From the NCBI RefSeq assembly GCF_014205015.1, contig NZ_JACHMO010000001.1, forward strand, positions 8,866,001 to 8,930,000: DNA of 64,000 bases. Reading direction: 5' to 3'. The translations under genes and the position numbers were made by a program. The first letter of the stretch is position 1. Every line of letters starts with the position of its first letter. This DNA comes from Saccharothrix ecbatanensis (GTDB lineage: Bacteria; Actinomycetota; Actinomycetes; Mycobacteriales; Pseudonocardiaceae). Below the pieces are notes generated by a model. It was not told where the DNA came from. It ran no database searches and worked only from the letters and a program-made list of their open reading frames with translations. Positions 1 through 7,918 of the stretch are shown here, piece by piece.

Positions 1-413
1 CGGTGCGCGTCGCGATCGCCGCGGCCAAGGTCAAGGGCGACGACGTGCTGCGCGACCTCTACACGGCGCTCGGCACGCGGTTCCACAACGAGGGCAAGAG
101 GGACTACGACGAGGTCATCAAGGAGGCCCTGGCCGAGGTCGGGCTGCCCGCGGAGTTGGCCGAGGCGGCGCACACCGACGCGAACGACGCCGACCTGCGT
201 GCCAGCCACCACCGCGGCATGGACCCGGTCGGCATGGACGTCGGCACGCCCACGATCCACATCGACGGCGTGGCGTTCTTCGGTCCCGTGCTCACCAAGA
301 TCCCGCGCGGCGACGACGCCTTGAAGATCTTCGACGGTGCGCGGGCGCTCGCGAGCTACCCGCACTTCTTCGAGCTGAAGCGCACCCGGACCGGGGACCT
401 GGACTTCTCCTGA
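1..413 (+). CDS. Rv2466c-like DsbA-family oxidoreductase, 5'-truncated by window edge
   Basis: The frame is open to the left edge and ends at TGA 411-413, so only the last ~136 codons are visible and the N-terminal redox-active region lies outside. The visible part has the thioredoxin-fold cis-proline segment ([10 protein letters not shown]) followed by [12 protein letters not shown], as in FrnE/DsbA proteins. The sequence and its position before rpiB and nei fit the mycothiol-dependent nitroreductase family typified by M. tuberculosis Rv2466c, a cytosolic enzyme that uses mycothiol as reductant. The GTG at 3 is simply the first start codon in view and is unlikely to be the true start. The family assignment comes from recalled similarity and synteny. 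Confidence 0.8.
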   Translation, partial: VRVAIAAAKVKGDDVLRDLYTALGTRFHNEGKRDYDEVIKEALAEVGLPAELAEAAHTDANDADLRASHHRGMDPVGMDVGTPTIHIDGVAFFGPVLTKIPRGDDALKIFDGARALASYPHFFELKRTRTGDLDFS

Positions 414-420
414 GGTCGTC

Positions 421-463
421 GGTGTGACACTCTGGGGCTGTTTTCGCCTTGGAGTGTCACACC
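421..463. terminator. Perfect 12-bp inverted repeat between genes
   Basis: GGTGTGACACTC (421-432) and GAGTGTCACACC (452-463) are exact reverse complements around a 19-nt loop that contains TTTT. The hairpin starts 8 nt after the stop of the oxidoreductase gene and ends 20 nt before the aldehyde dehydrogenase GTG. It most likely acts as a terminator or attenuator. An operator role cannot be excluded, because the arms contain TGTGAC/GTCACA half-sites. Confidence 0.6.
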
Positions 464-483
464 GTTCCCCCGGGGAGTCCGCA

Positions 484-1839
484 GTGATCGAGGTCGTCAA
501 CCCGACCACCGAAGAGGTCGTCGGCACCGTCCGCGCCGGCACCGCGTCGGACGTCGACGCGGCTGTGACCAGGGCCGTTGCCGCGTTCCCGGAGTGGGCG
601 GCGACGTCGTTGGACGAGCGGTCGGCGCTGGTGCGGCGGGTGGCCGACGCGATGGTCGCGCGGACCGACGAGCTGGCCGCCACCATGACGGCGGAGATGG
701 GCACGCCCATCACGTTCGCGTCCCGGGTGCAGGTGCCGAACCCCGTCGGTATCGCGCGGGGTGTCGCCGATGTGCTCGCGGGCGGCTACTTCTCCGGTGA
801 GGAGATCGGCAACTCGCTGGTGCTGCGCGAGCCGATCGGTGTCGTCGCCGCCATCACGCCGTGGAACTTCCCGCTCCAGCAGATGGTCGCCAAGGTCGTG
901 CCCGCGTTGGCGGCGGGTAACGCGGTGGTGCTCAAGCCGAGCGAGCTGGCGCCGATGACGGCGGACCTGTTGGCCTCGATCCTGGTCGACGCCGGTGTGC
1001 CGGAGGGTGTGTTCTCGCTGGTCCACGGCACGGGACCGGTGGTCGGCGAGGCGCTGGCGGCGCACCCGATGGTGGACATGGTGTCGTTCACGGGGTCGAC
1101 GCGGGCCGGTCGGCGGGTTTCCGCGTTGGCGGCCGAGACGGTCAAGCGGGTGGCGCTGGAGTTGGGCGGCAAGTCCGCGAACGTCGTGCTGGACGACGCC
1201 GACGTGACGCGTGCGGTGAAGATCGGTGTGGCGAACGCGTTCATGAACAACGGCCAGGCGTGCAGCGCGTGGACCCGGCTGTTGGTGCCGTCGTCCCGTC
1301 ACGACGAGGCGTTGGAGATCGCGGTGGCCGCCGCCTCGAAGTACGAGCCTGGTGATCCGGCCCTTCCCACGACCCGTATCGGCCCGGCGGTGTCGGCCGC
1401 CCAGCGTGATCGGGTGGTCGGTTATATCCGGAGCGGCGTCGAGGAGGGTGCTCAACTCGCGTTGGGCGGCCCGGATGCGCCGACTTCGCGCGGCTTCCAC
1501 GTGGCTCCGACCGTCTTTGGCGGCGTTCGGGCGGATATGACCATCGCGCAGGAGGAAATCTTCGGCCCGGTGCTGTCCGTGATGCCGTACAACGACGAGG
1601 ACGATGCCGTGCGCATCGCCAACTCCACCATCTACGGTTTGGGCGGCGCCGTCTTCTCGGCCGATCCGGATCGCGCGCTCGCCGTGGCGAAACGCCTGCG
1701 CACCGGCCAGGTGGACATCAACGGCGCCGCGTTCAACACCAGTGCCCCGTTCGGCGGCTACCGCCAGTCCGGCACCGGCCGTGAGTTCGGCCGGCACGGC
1801 CTGGACGAGTTCACCGAACTCAAGTCCATCCAACGCTGA
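484..1839 (+). CDS. Aldehyde dehydrogenase family protein
   Basis: NAD(P)-dependent oxidation of an aldehyde to its acid; the substrate is not deducible. The 451-residue protein is slightly short for the ALDH superfamily but has all catalytic landmarks: Asn128 in PWNFPLQ, the cofactor lysine in LKPSE, the nucleotide-loop segment FTGSTRAGRR, Glu226 in LELGGKS, and nucleophile Cys260 in NNGQACSAW. The C-terminal PFGGYRQSGTGREFG motif is intact. GTG 484 is chosen because GGGGAG lies 8 nt upstream and homologues begin near this EVVNPTTEE segment; an in-frame GTG at 424 would add 20 unrelated residues. It is probably transcribed alone, after the hairpin at 421-463. Confidence 0.92.
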   Translation: MIEVVNPTTEEVVGTVRAGTASDVDAAVTRAVAAFPEWAATSLDERSALVRRVADAMVARTDELAATMTAEMGTPITFASRVQVPNPVGIARGVADVLAGGYFSGEEIGNSLVLREPIGVVAAITPWNFPLQQMVAKVVPALAAGNAVVLKPSELAPMTADLLASILVDAGVPEGVFSLVHGTGPVVGEALAAHPMVDMVSFTGSTRAGRRVSALAAETVKRVALELGGKSANVVLDDADVTRAVKIGVANAFMNNGQACSAWTRLLVPSSRHDEALEIAVAAASKYEPGDPALPTTRIGPAVSAAQRDRVVGYIRSGVEEGAQLALGGPDAPTSRGFHVAPTVFGGVRADMTIAQEEIFGPVLSVMPYNDEDDAVRIANSTIYGLGGAVFSADPDRALAVAKRLRTGQVDINGAAFNTSAPFGGYRQSGTGREFGRHGLDEFTELKSIQR

Positions 1840-1840
1840 C

Positions 1841-1926
1841 CGCGTGAGTCCTACGTTCAGAACGCGCGAGTCGTACCTTCAGGACCACCGTGTCCTACGT
1901 TCAGGACCCCCGAGTTCAACGCTCAG
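1841..1926 (-). repeat. Dispersed 86-bp intergenic repeat, copy A
   Basis: The reverse complement of this stretch matches 33825-33910 at 83 of 86 positions without gaps. It contains three spaced versions of CTGAACGTAGGACTC (here as GAGTCCTACGTTCAG and variants at 1846, 1869 and 1890). The + strand side, 1966-2000, carries further copies. Both copies sit between convergent genes, immediately after the upstream stop codon. The repeat is not IS-like: it has no ORF and no recognised terminal inverted repeats. Confidence 0.9.
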
Positions 1927-1964
1927 AACAAACGATCTTGTACTGAGCGTTGAACTCGGGGGTC
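1905..1964. terminator. Perfect 22-bp stem hairpin, likely bidirectional terminator
   Basis: Positions 1905-1926 and 1943-1964 are exact reverse complements of 22 bp with a 16-nt loop (1927-1942). The arms contain CGAGTTCAACGCTCAG and its complement. The hairpin lies between the aldehyde dehydrogenase gene ending at 1839 on + and the small gene ending at 2060 on -, the position expected of a two-way terminator. There is no U-tract, which is common in high-GC actinobacteria. Confidence 0.7.
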
Positions 1965-2059
1965 GCGAACGTAGGACTCACGGGTCCTGAACGTAGGACT
2001 CACGGGGTCTGGAGGTTCGACACGCGGGGCCTGAGTGTTCGACTCGCGTGGGTTGGTGG

Positions 2060-2215
2060 CTAGGCGGAGCCGACGCTGGCCTCGTCGGCCGGCCGGAGCG
2101 CGTGCGGTCGGTTGTCCCGCCGGCGGGCGTGCGCTTCAGCCGTCAGGCCGGCGAATTCGATATCGCCCAAGACCCCGGTAACCACCTGAATGCGTCTGTC
2201 AAATGAGTCGGACAT
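2060..2215 (-). CDS. Small 51-residue protein, unknown
   Basis: A 51-residue frame starting at ATG 2215, with a G-rich stretch (GGGGGTAAGC) just before it, encodes MSDSFDRRIQVVTGVLGDI followed by a polar, Arg/Ala-rich tail. It could extend to an ATG near 2359, but the extension has biased composition and would cover the regulatory dyad at 2273-2314, so the short form is preferred. It is divergent from the LAL regulator at 2527. No family recognised. A regulated small peptide or a chance frame are both possible. Confidence 0.4.
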   Translation of the reverse strand: MSDSFDRRIQVVTGVLGDIEFAGLTAEAHARRRDNRPHALRPADEASVGSA

Positions 2216-2526
2216 GCTTACCCCCGTGATGGCAATCACCACTTGTCGGCTTCTTTTCGCGTAGTCCTGGGCCGGTCGGGATTCGCCAAGCGTGCTCCCC
2301 GCGAATCCCGACCGTGCCCCCCGGGTCACGTGGCGCCTATTGCCGCCGTAGCGGCTCAAGCAGCCGCGACCTGCGGTCCTGTGTCAGGACTGGGTCCAGC
2401 ATTCCGTCATCGCACGCGCGGCGCACCCCATTAACTCCCTAATCCCAGTTCGGGGGGTGTGCCCGACACCCCTAGGGTGTGGTGTCGACCTCCTGGGAGG
2501 CGGTCCGACGAACGGGGGTGGGGGCG
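2216..2526. promoter_or_regulatory. Divergent promoter region with 14-bp dyad
   Basis: This 311-bp gap separates the small minus-strand gene from the plus-strand LAL regulator. It contains an exact inverted repeat, CGGTCGGGATTCGC (2273-2286) and GCGAATCCCGACCG (2301-2314), with a 14-nt loop, plus a smaller dyad, GACACC/GGTGTC, around CCTAGG near 2466-2485. The second lies about 40 bp before the LAL start and could be an operator. Promoter elements cannot be assigned with confidence. Confidence 0.5.
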
Positions 2527-4899
2527 ATGGCCACGGGTCGTGGACGGCCGACGCTGCCGGCCGCGGTCGGCGATCTTGTCGGGCGTGACGACCTGGTGCG
2601 GGAGACGGTGCAACGCGTGCTCGGCGTCGACCGGCTCGTCACGCTGGTAGGCCCCGGCGGCGTAGGCAAGACGGCGCTCGCGCTCGAAGTGGCCCGCCGT
2701 TGCCGCGACCAGCACGACGTGACGTCCACCGGCCTCAGCCGCGACGCCGACGACCAGTACGTGGCCGTCGCCTACCTCGGCCACATCACCAGGCCCGACG
2801 AACTCCACCGCGAGATCATCCGCGCCGTCGGCATCACCGACCAGTCCAGCGACGACCCGGTGGACGTCCTGGTCGAGCACCTGCGCGACCAGGACAAGCT
2901 CCTCGTCCTGGACAACTGCGAGCAGCTCTGGGAAGCGGTCGGCGACCTGTGCGCGGTGCTGCTGGACGAGGCGCCGGAGGTGCGCGTGCTGGCCACCAGC
3001 CGCCACCACCTGGGCATCGCCGGCGAACACGCCACGATGGTGCCGCCGCTGTCGGTGCGTTCCGAAGGCAGCTCCGCCCAGCCGTCGGACGCCATGCGCC
3101 TGCTGCTGCGGCGCGCGGAGGCCGCCGGCCGGGTGGTCGAGGAGGACGACGACCTGGAGGCGTTGGGCGAACTGGTCGACTGGTCCAGCGGCCTGCCGCT
3201 CGTGCTGGAGCTGATCGCGGTCCGGCTCGGCGGCGGGATGTCGCCCCGCGAGGTCCTGACGAGGCTGGACGGCGGACGGCTGCTGGCCACCCGCACCCGT
3301 CGCGTGCGGTCGCACCACCGGACGTTGGAGCAGACCCTCGACTGGTCGCACGGCCTGTGCTCACCGGAGCAGCAGCGGTTGTTGGCGCGCATCTCCGTGT
3401 TCGCGGGCGGCTTCACGCTCGACACCGCCGAACGCGTCTGTTCGGGCAACGGCATCGGCGAGCAGGAGGTCGTGGACCTGCTCGCCGACCTGGTCCGGCA
3501 GTCGTTGGTGGTGGCCGGTCCGAACGGCCGCTACCACCAGTTGCAGCCGGTGCGCGAGTACGGGCAACGTCGACTGCGCGCGTTGGACGAGGAGCTGTGG
3601 GTCCGCGACGCGCACTGCGCCTTCTTCCGCGACCTGGCGGCCGAACTGGCCTCGACCTGGTACGGCGAGGACGAGGTGGCCCTGCTGCGACGCGCCCACG
3701 TCGAGATGCCCAACTTCCGCGCGGCGCTGCACCACTGCGCCACCACACCGGGCCTCGCGGAGATCGGCTTGGGCATGGTCCGCGACCTGGCACGGCTGCG
3801 GGTGCAGTTCTTCTTCGCGCTGCTGGGCGAGTTCACGACGTGGTTCCAGACGTTGCTGGACCGCGCGCCGGTGCGTCCGACGCCCGAACGGATCGGGTCC
3901 GTGGCTCTGCTGGGCTGGATCAAGCTGTGCCAAGGCGCGCCACGCGAGGTGGCCGTCCACCTGGAGCACTGCCGCGAGCTGGTGGCCATGCTGGGTGAGG
4001 ACGCGCAAGTCGCACCTCTGTACTTCCTCGAAGGGGCCCACGCCCTGCTGGCGGTGGGCGACCCGGGTTCCGTCGAACCGCTGCGCCGGTTGGTGGAGCT
4101 GTTCGGGCAGATGGGCCCGGAGTCCTGCGGCGACTGCGCCAGCGCCAAGCTGCTCTGGGCGCTGGCGGCCGGTTTCTACGGTGACGAGGCGACCGCGATC
4201 GAGGCGGCCGAGGACTGCCTGAACGACGCACGCCAGGCCGGCGCCGAGTGGGCCATCAGCTGGGCGCTGTGGGCGCGGGGGATGGCGCCGTTGCGGCACG
4301 GCGCACCCGAGGAAGCCGTCGCCTGGTTCCGCGCGGGCCTGGAGATCCAGGTGCGGCTGCAAGAGCAGTGGGGCAGCACGTGGGCGTCCGAGGCGATCGC
4401 GTGGGCACTGGCCGCCGTGGCGCGGGACAAGGCCGCCGGTGAGGATCTGCTGGAGATCGCCGCCGAACTGCTCGGCGGTGCGGTCGCCATGCAGAAGGCC
4501 ACCGGCGCCGCGATCGCCGGGCTGATCCCGTTCGGCCGCGAACGCGACAAGGCGCGTGACGCCATCGTGGCCCGGCTCGGCCACGAGCGGTACCACCGCG
4601 CGTACGGCCGTGGCACCGCGTTGCCCAGCCGGGAAGCGGTGTACGCGCTGGCGCTCGGCCCGCGGGTCGAGGCAGGCGGACGGCGTGCGCCCGACAGCGG
4701 CTGGGATCAGCTGTCAGGGAGGCAGCGAGAGATCGCCGTGCTGGTCTCGCAAGGTCTGACCAACCAGGCGATCGCGCAGAAACTGCACCTGTCCGTGTCG
4801 ACGATCGAGAACCACCTCACCGCGCTCTTCGCCAAGATCGGGGTGGCCAACCGGGCCGAGCTGAGCACGTGGGTCGGCGCGCAATCCGCCCTGCGCTAG
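2527..4899 (+). CDS. LuxR-family regulator with NB-ARC-type ATPase (LAL type)
   Basis: A large cytosolic transcriptional regulator of 790 residues. The order is a P-loop ATPase with Walker A GPGGVGKT at 43-49 and Walker B LLVLDNCEQ near 125, winged-helix and TPR-like helical repeats through the middle, and a C-terminal LuxR/GerE helix-turn-helix (LSGRQREIAVLVSQGL ... STIENHLTALFAKIG). Such proteins bind DNA after ATP- and ligand-dependent oligomerisation and often control secondary metabolism or transport. ATG 2527, preceded by GGGGGTGGGGG, is preferred over the in-frame GTG at 2479. No biosynthetic cluster lies next to it, so the target is unknown. Confidence 0.85.
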   Translation: MATGRGRPTLPAAVGDLVGRDDLVRETVQRVLGVDRLVTLVGPGGVGKTALALEVARRCRDQHDVTSTGLSRDADDQYVAVAYLGHITRPDELHREIIRAVGITDQSSDDPVDVLVEHLRDQDKLLVLDNCEQLWEAVGDLCAVLLDEAPEVRVLATSRHHLGIAGEHATMVPPLSVRSEGSSAQPSDAMRLLLRRAEAAGRVVEEDDDLEALGELVDWSSGLPLVLELIAVRLGGGMSPREVLTRLDGGRLLATRTRRVRSHHRTLEQTLDWSHGLCSPEQQRLLARISVFAGGFTLDTAERVCSGNGIGEQEVVDLLADLVRQSLVVAGPNGRYHQLQPVREYGQRRLRALDEELWVRDAHCAFFRDLAAELASTWYGEDEVALLRRAHVEMPNFRAALHHCATTPGLAEIGLGMVRDLARLRVQFFFALLGEFTTWFQTLLDRAPVRPTPERIGSVALLGWIKLCQGAPREVAVHLEHCRELVAMLGEDAQVAPLYFLEGAHALLAVGDPGSVEPLRRLVELFGQMGPESCGDCASAKLLWALAAGFYGDEATAIEAAEDCLNDARQAGAEWAISWALWARGMAPLRHGAPEEAVAWFRAGLEIQVRLQEQWGSTWASEAIAWALAAVARDKAAGEDLLEIAAELLGGAVAMQKATGAAIAGLIPFGRERDKARDAIVARLGHERYHRAYGRGTALPSREAVYALALGPRVEAGGRRAPDSGWDQLSGRQREIAVLVSQGLTNQAIAQKLHLSVSTIENHLTALFAKIGVANRAELSTWVGAQSALR

Positions 4900-4911
4900 G
4901 AGTGCTGAGGT

Positions 4912-5031
4912 TCAGACGTCCCAGCGCTTGAGCAGTTCGTCGTCGGAGGCGGGGCAGCCGTCGATCGGGGTGTTGACCACGGTGGTGAGCACGTCGTCCC
5001 GGGTATGCGCAGTGCGTGTACGTGTCGCCAC
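4912..5031 (-). CDS. Possible 39-residue protein, unknown
   Basis: A short frame from GTG 5031 to TGA 4912-4914 encodes a hydrophilic peptide ending NTPIDGCPASDDELLKRWDV. An in-frame TGA lies directly upstream, so it is not the tail of a longer gene. Codon use at third positions is G/C-biased like real genes here. It fills an otherwise empty gap between the LAL regulator and the ComB-like gene, which lies 42 bp upstream and reads the same way. No family recognised. Confidence 0.35.
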   Translation of the reverse strand: MATRTRTAHTRDDVLTTVVNTPIDGCPASDDELLKRWDV

Positions 5032-5072
5032 GAATCGTCAGGCGAGAGCCAAACCAGACGAACGATGATGTG

Positions 5073-5789
5073 TCACGCCCGTCGCCGGAGCACTCCGTCC
5101 CGCAGGAGCGGGACGGCGGTGCTCACGTCCACCTCGGACGCCAACTCCACGTCACCACTGTGACCAGCGGCGATGAGCTCACGGCCGGATACGCAGCCGG
5201 CCAGCGCGTCCGCCACCGACGATCGCGCGTACATCTCCGCGGCCAACGCCGCTTCCACCGAGGCCGAGCCGTAGCCCAGCAGCGACGCCATCACCGCACC
5301 CGCGCCGAGCAGGTCTTCCACCGCCGGGCGCAACGGTCCCGCGTCCGCGGTGTCAGTGGTGATGTTCACACCCCAGCGCTCGCCGGCGGGCACCACACCG
5401 ATCGGCCCACCGGCCGCCAACGACCGTGCCGCCGTCCCGACCGCACGCGCGTTCCGCAGACATCCGGCCAACACGATCGACCCCGTGGACGCGGCAAGGT
5501 CGCACAACGTCGCGCCGTTGGCCGACGCCAACTCCAGCACCGTCCCCGGCGGCACCGTCACCAGCGACGACGGCCGCAACGTCCACGACGGATCCGCCGG
5601 CCTGGCCGCTGAGGACCGGTCCGCCCACCGCACCGGCCGCACAGCGCCCCCACGCCCCACCACGACGTCCACCGCCGTCGAGAACGACAGCACGTCCACG
5701 ATCACGAGCACCGCGCACTGCTTCCCGAGCGCGGCGACCCCTTCCGGGCCCCACTCCAGCCGCAGCCGGCAACCCTCTTGTCCGAACAC
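5073..5789 (-). CDS. ComB-like 2-phosphosulfolactate phosphatase family protein
   Basis: A 238-residue protein resembling the ComB family (Mg-dependent 2-phosphosulfolactate phosphatase of coenzyme M synthesis). In actinobacteria, which do not make coenzyme M, the true substrate is unknown. The family-type segment VIVDVLSFSTAVD near residue 32 (Asp plus Ser/Thr) is followed by SANGATLCDLA and LAGCLRNARAVG, as in ComB. GTG 5789 is chosen because it gives the usual family length and leaves 27 bp to the divergent rpiB start; in-frame codons further upstream overlap rpiB. Shared promoter elements with rpiB are likely. Confidence 0.7.
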   Translation of the reverse strand: MFGQEGCRLRLEWGPEGVAALGKQCAVLVIVDVLSFSTAVDVVVGRGGAVRPVRWADRSSAARPADPSWTLRPSSLVTVPPGTVLELASANGATLCDLAASTGSIVLAGCLRNARAVGTAARSLAAGGPIGVVPAGERWGVNITTDTADAGPLRPAVEDLLGAGAVMASLLGYGSASVEAALAAEMYARSSVADALAGCVSGRELIAAGHSGDVELASEVDVSTAVPLLRDGVLRRRA

Positions 5790-5816
5790 GCCGACGAGGA
5801 TGGCAGACTTGCTGAC

Positions 5817-6284
5817 GTGCGCGTTTACCTGGGATCGGACCACGCGGGCTTCGAGCTGAAGACCCACCTCGCCAAGCACCTGACCGACGCGGGCCACGAC
5901 GTGGTCGACGTCGGCCCGGCGGTGTACGACGCGGAGGACGACTACCCGCCGTTCTGCATCGAGGCGGCCCGCCGCGTCGTGGCGGACGCGGGCACCCTCG
6001 GGGTCGTGATCGGCGGCTCCGGCAACGGCGAGCAGATCGCCGCGAACAAGGTGCCCGGCGCCCGTGCCGCGCTGGCCTACAACGTGGAGACGGCGGAACT
6101 CGCCCGCCAGCACAACGACGCCCAGCTGATCGCGCTGGGCGGGCGGATGCACTCCACCGAGGAGGCGTTCGCGATCGTGGACGCGTTCCTCGCCACCCCG
6201 TTCTCCGAGCAGGAACGGCACGCCCGCCGCATCGGCATGCTCGCCGAGTACGAGCGCACCGGCGAGGCTCCGGCCCTTCCCTGA
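5817..6284 (+). CDS. rpiB: Ribose-5-phosphate isomerase B
   Basis: Interconverts ribose 5-phosphate and ribulose 5-phosphate in the non-oxidative pentose phosphate pathway (LacAB/RpiB family, cytosolic). The 155-residue product has the N-terminal VYLGSDHAGFELK motif, the phosphate-binding loop IGGSGNGEQIAANK, and an actinobacterial Glu-type active-site loop rather than the Cys type of E. coli. The GTG at 5817 fits homologues and has GAGGA about 14 nt upstream. The stop overlaps the start of nei by one base, so the two are translationally coupled, as in M. tuberculosis Rv2465c-Rv2464c. Confidence 0.95.
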   Translation: MRVYLGSDHAGFELKTHLAKHLTDAGHDVVDVGPAVYDAEDDYPPFCIEAARRVVADAGTLGVVIGGSGNGEQIAANKVPGARAALAYNVETAELARQHNDAQLIALGGRMHSTEEAFAIVDAFLATPFSEQERHARRIGMLAEYERTGEAPALP

Positions 6285-7087
6285 TGCCCGAAGGCCACAC
6301 CCTCCACCGCCTGGCGAAGCTGCACCACCGCCGTTACGCGGGCTCGACAGTCCGGGTGTCGAGCCCGCAGGGCAGGTTTGCCGCGTCCTTTGTGGACGGT
6401 CGGCGGTTCGTTCGTGCGGAGGCGCACGGCAAGCACCTGTTCCACGTGTACGGCCCGGACGCGACCGTGCACGTCCACCTCGGCCTCTACGGCACGTTCG
6501 CCGAGGCGCCGCACCCGGTGGCGGAACCGGTCGGCCAGGTCCGGATGAGGCTGGCCGGCCCCACCCACTGGACGGACCTGCGCGGCCCGACCCGGTGCGA
6601 GATCCTCACCGACGTCGAGGTCGCCGCCCTGCGCGCCCGCCTCGGCCCGGACCCGCTGCGCCGTGACGCGAAACCGGACGTGGCCCATGCCCGCGTCGCC
6701 CGGTCCCGGCAGTCGCTCGCCGTGCTGTTGATGGACCAGAGCGTGCTCGCGGGCGTCGGCAACGTGTACCGGGCCGAGGTGCTGTTCCGGCACGGCGTCC
6801 ACCCGCTCGTGCCGGGGAACAAGATCGACCGGGCGTTGTGGGACGACCTGTGGCTGGACCTGACCGTGCTGATGCGCGGGGGTGTGAAGACCGGCCGCAT
6901 CGACACCGTGCGGCCGGAGCACATGCCCGAGGTCACCGGGCGCGCGCCACGCCAGGACCGGCACGGCGGCGAGGTCTACGTCTACCGCCGCACCGGTCAG
7001 CCGTGCCTGGTCTGCGGCACGCCCGTGGCCGCCTCCGAGCTGGCGGGCCGGAACCTCTACTGGTGCCCGACCTGCCAGCCCGCTTGA
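6284..7087 (+). CDS. nei: Fpg/Nei-family DNA glycosylase
   Basis: Bifunctional base-excision-repair glycosylase/AP lyase for oxidised bases, 267 residues. The processed N-terminus starts Pro2-Glu3-Gly-His, supplying the catalytic proline and glutamate. Helix-two-turn-helix segment LAGVGNVYRAEVLF is present, and the C-terminal zinc finger has CLVCG ... CPTCQ. Its ATG shares an A with the rpiB TGA. By sequence and synteny it corresponds to mycobacterial Nei1 (Rv2464c). Fpg and Nei are hard to separate by eye, so lesion preference is inferred. Confidence 0.9.
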   Translation: MPEGHTLHRLAKLHHRRYAGSTVRVSSPQGRFAASFVDGRRFVRAEAHGKHLFHVYGPDATVHVHLGLYGTFAEAPHPVAEPVGQVRMRLAGPTHWTDLRGPTRCEILTDVEVAALRARLGPDPLRRDAKPDVAHARVARSRQSLAVLLMDQSVLAGVGNVYRAEVLFRHGVHPLVPGNKIDRALWDDLWLDLTVLMRGGVKTGRIDTVRPEHMPEVTGRAPRQDRHGGEVYVYRRTGQPCLVCGTPVAASELAGRNLYWCPTCQPA

Positions 7088-7105
7088 TCTCCTGATCCGG
7101 TCCGG

Positions 7106-7855
7106 TCAGAACCCGCCGAAGTCGCCGCCGCCGAAGTCGCCGCCGAAATCACCACCGCTGTCGCCGCCCGCGTCGCCGCCGTCACCCCCGCCGTCACCGC
7201 CGTCGCCGGCGTCGCCACCGGTGTCCTCGGACGCGACCGCGGCCGGCACGCCGACCATGCCCGAGAACATCGCGCTGAACAGCAGCATCGAGCCGAAGCC
7301 CCACGCGCCGGCCACCAGAGCGGGCTTCCACCACGGCTCGGAGTACCAGCCCTGCGGCACCGGCCGGCCCGCGACCACGCCACCGGGGTAGTAGTGCGGC
7401 GTGCCCGAACCGGGTCGCGGCGAGGCGACGTACCGGTGGCCCTCCACCGTGACGTCACGGTCCTCCATGACCTTGCCCGCACGGCTCTGGCCGGTGAGGT
7501 CCGGCAGCTCCGGACCCGGGTCCAGGTCCATCGCCACGCGCGCGGCCCGCACGTAGTACAGGCCTTCCATCGCGGTCTGCGTGACCAGGCGGCACTGCTC
7601 CACCGTGCGCGCCTGCTCCATCTGCGACCCGGCGGCGGTGAAGCGTTCGGACGCGTCCGCGAGCGCCTGCTGCGAGGCGACGTCCGAGCCGGTCAGGTTC
7701 ATCACCTGGCCACCCAGCCGTTCGACCCAGCGGCGCGCGTCGGCCTGGGCGTCCTCCAGCTCCCTGCGGCGCTTCTCGGCGGCGGCCCTGGCGTAGAACC
7801 AACCGCCGCCCACCAGCAGAACCAGTAGCACGAGCAACACGATCGTGGTGGTCAT
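7106..7855 (-). CDS. Membrane-anchored DUF1542-type protein with Gly/Asp-rich tail
   Basis: A 249-residue protein with one N-terminal transmembrane helix (TTTIVLLVLLVLLVGGGWFY), a cytosolic coiled-coil-like helical part rich in Arg/Glu/Ala, a central PHYYPGGVVAGRPVPQGWYS segment, a second hydrophobic helix (AGAWGFGSMLLFSAMF), and a low-complexity tail of GGD/GGDF repeats. I recall similar actinobacterial proteins annotated DUF1542. No enzymatic motif is visible. It is convergent with nei, 18 bp away. Function unknown. Confidence 0.75.
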   Translation of the reverse strand: MTTTIVLLVLLVLLVGGGWFYARAAAEKRRRELEDAQADARRWVERLGGQVMNLTGSDVASQQALADASERFTAAGSQMEQARTVEQCRLVTQTAMEGLYYVRAARVAMDLDPGPELPDLTGQSRAGKVMEDRDVTVEGHRYVASPRPGSGTPHYYPGGVVAGRPVPQGWYSEPWWKPALVAGAWGFGSMLLFSAMFSGMVGVPAAVASEDTGGDAGDGGDGGGDGGDAGGDSGGDFGGDFGGGDFGGF

Positions 7856-7918
7856 AGACCCTCCTGGTGCCTGTTGTCCGGAAAACGCCCCACGGCCGGC
7901 GGAGGTTCCCCGAACCGG

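Noticed and set aside
1841..2000. A small CRISPR array made of GAGTCCTACGTTCAG units
   Set aside because: Units vary in sequence and spacing, flip orientation in the middle, have spacers of only a few bases, and no cas genes are near.
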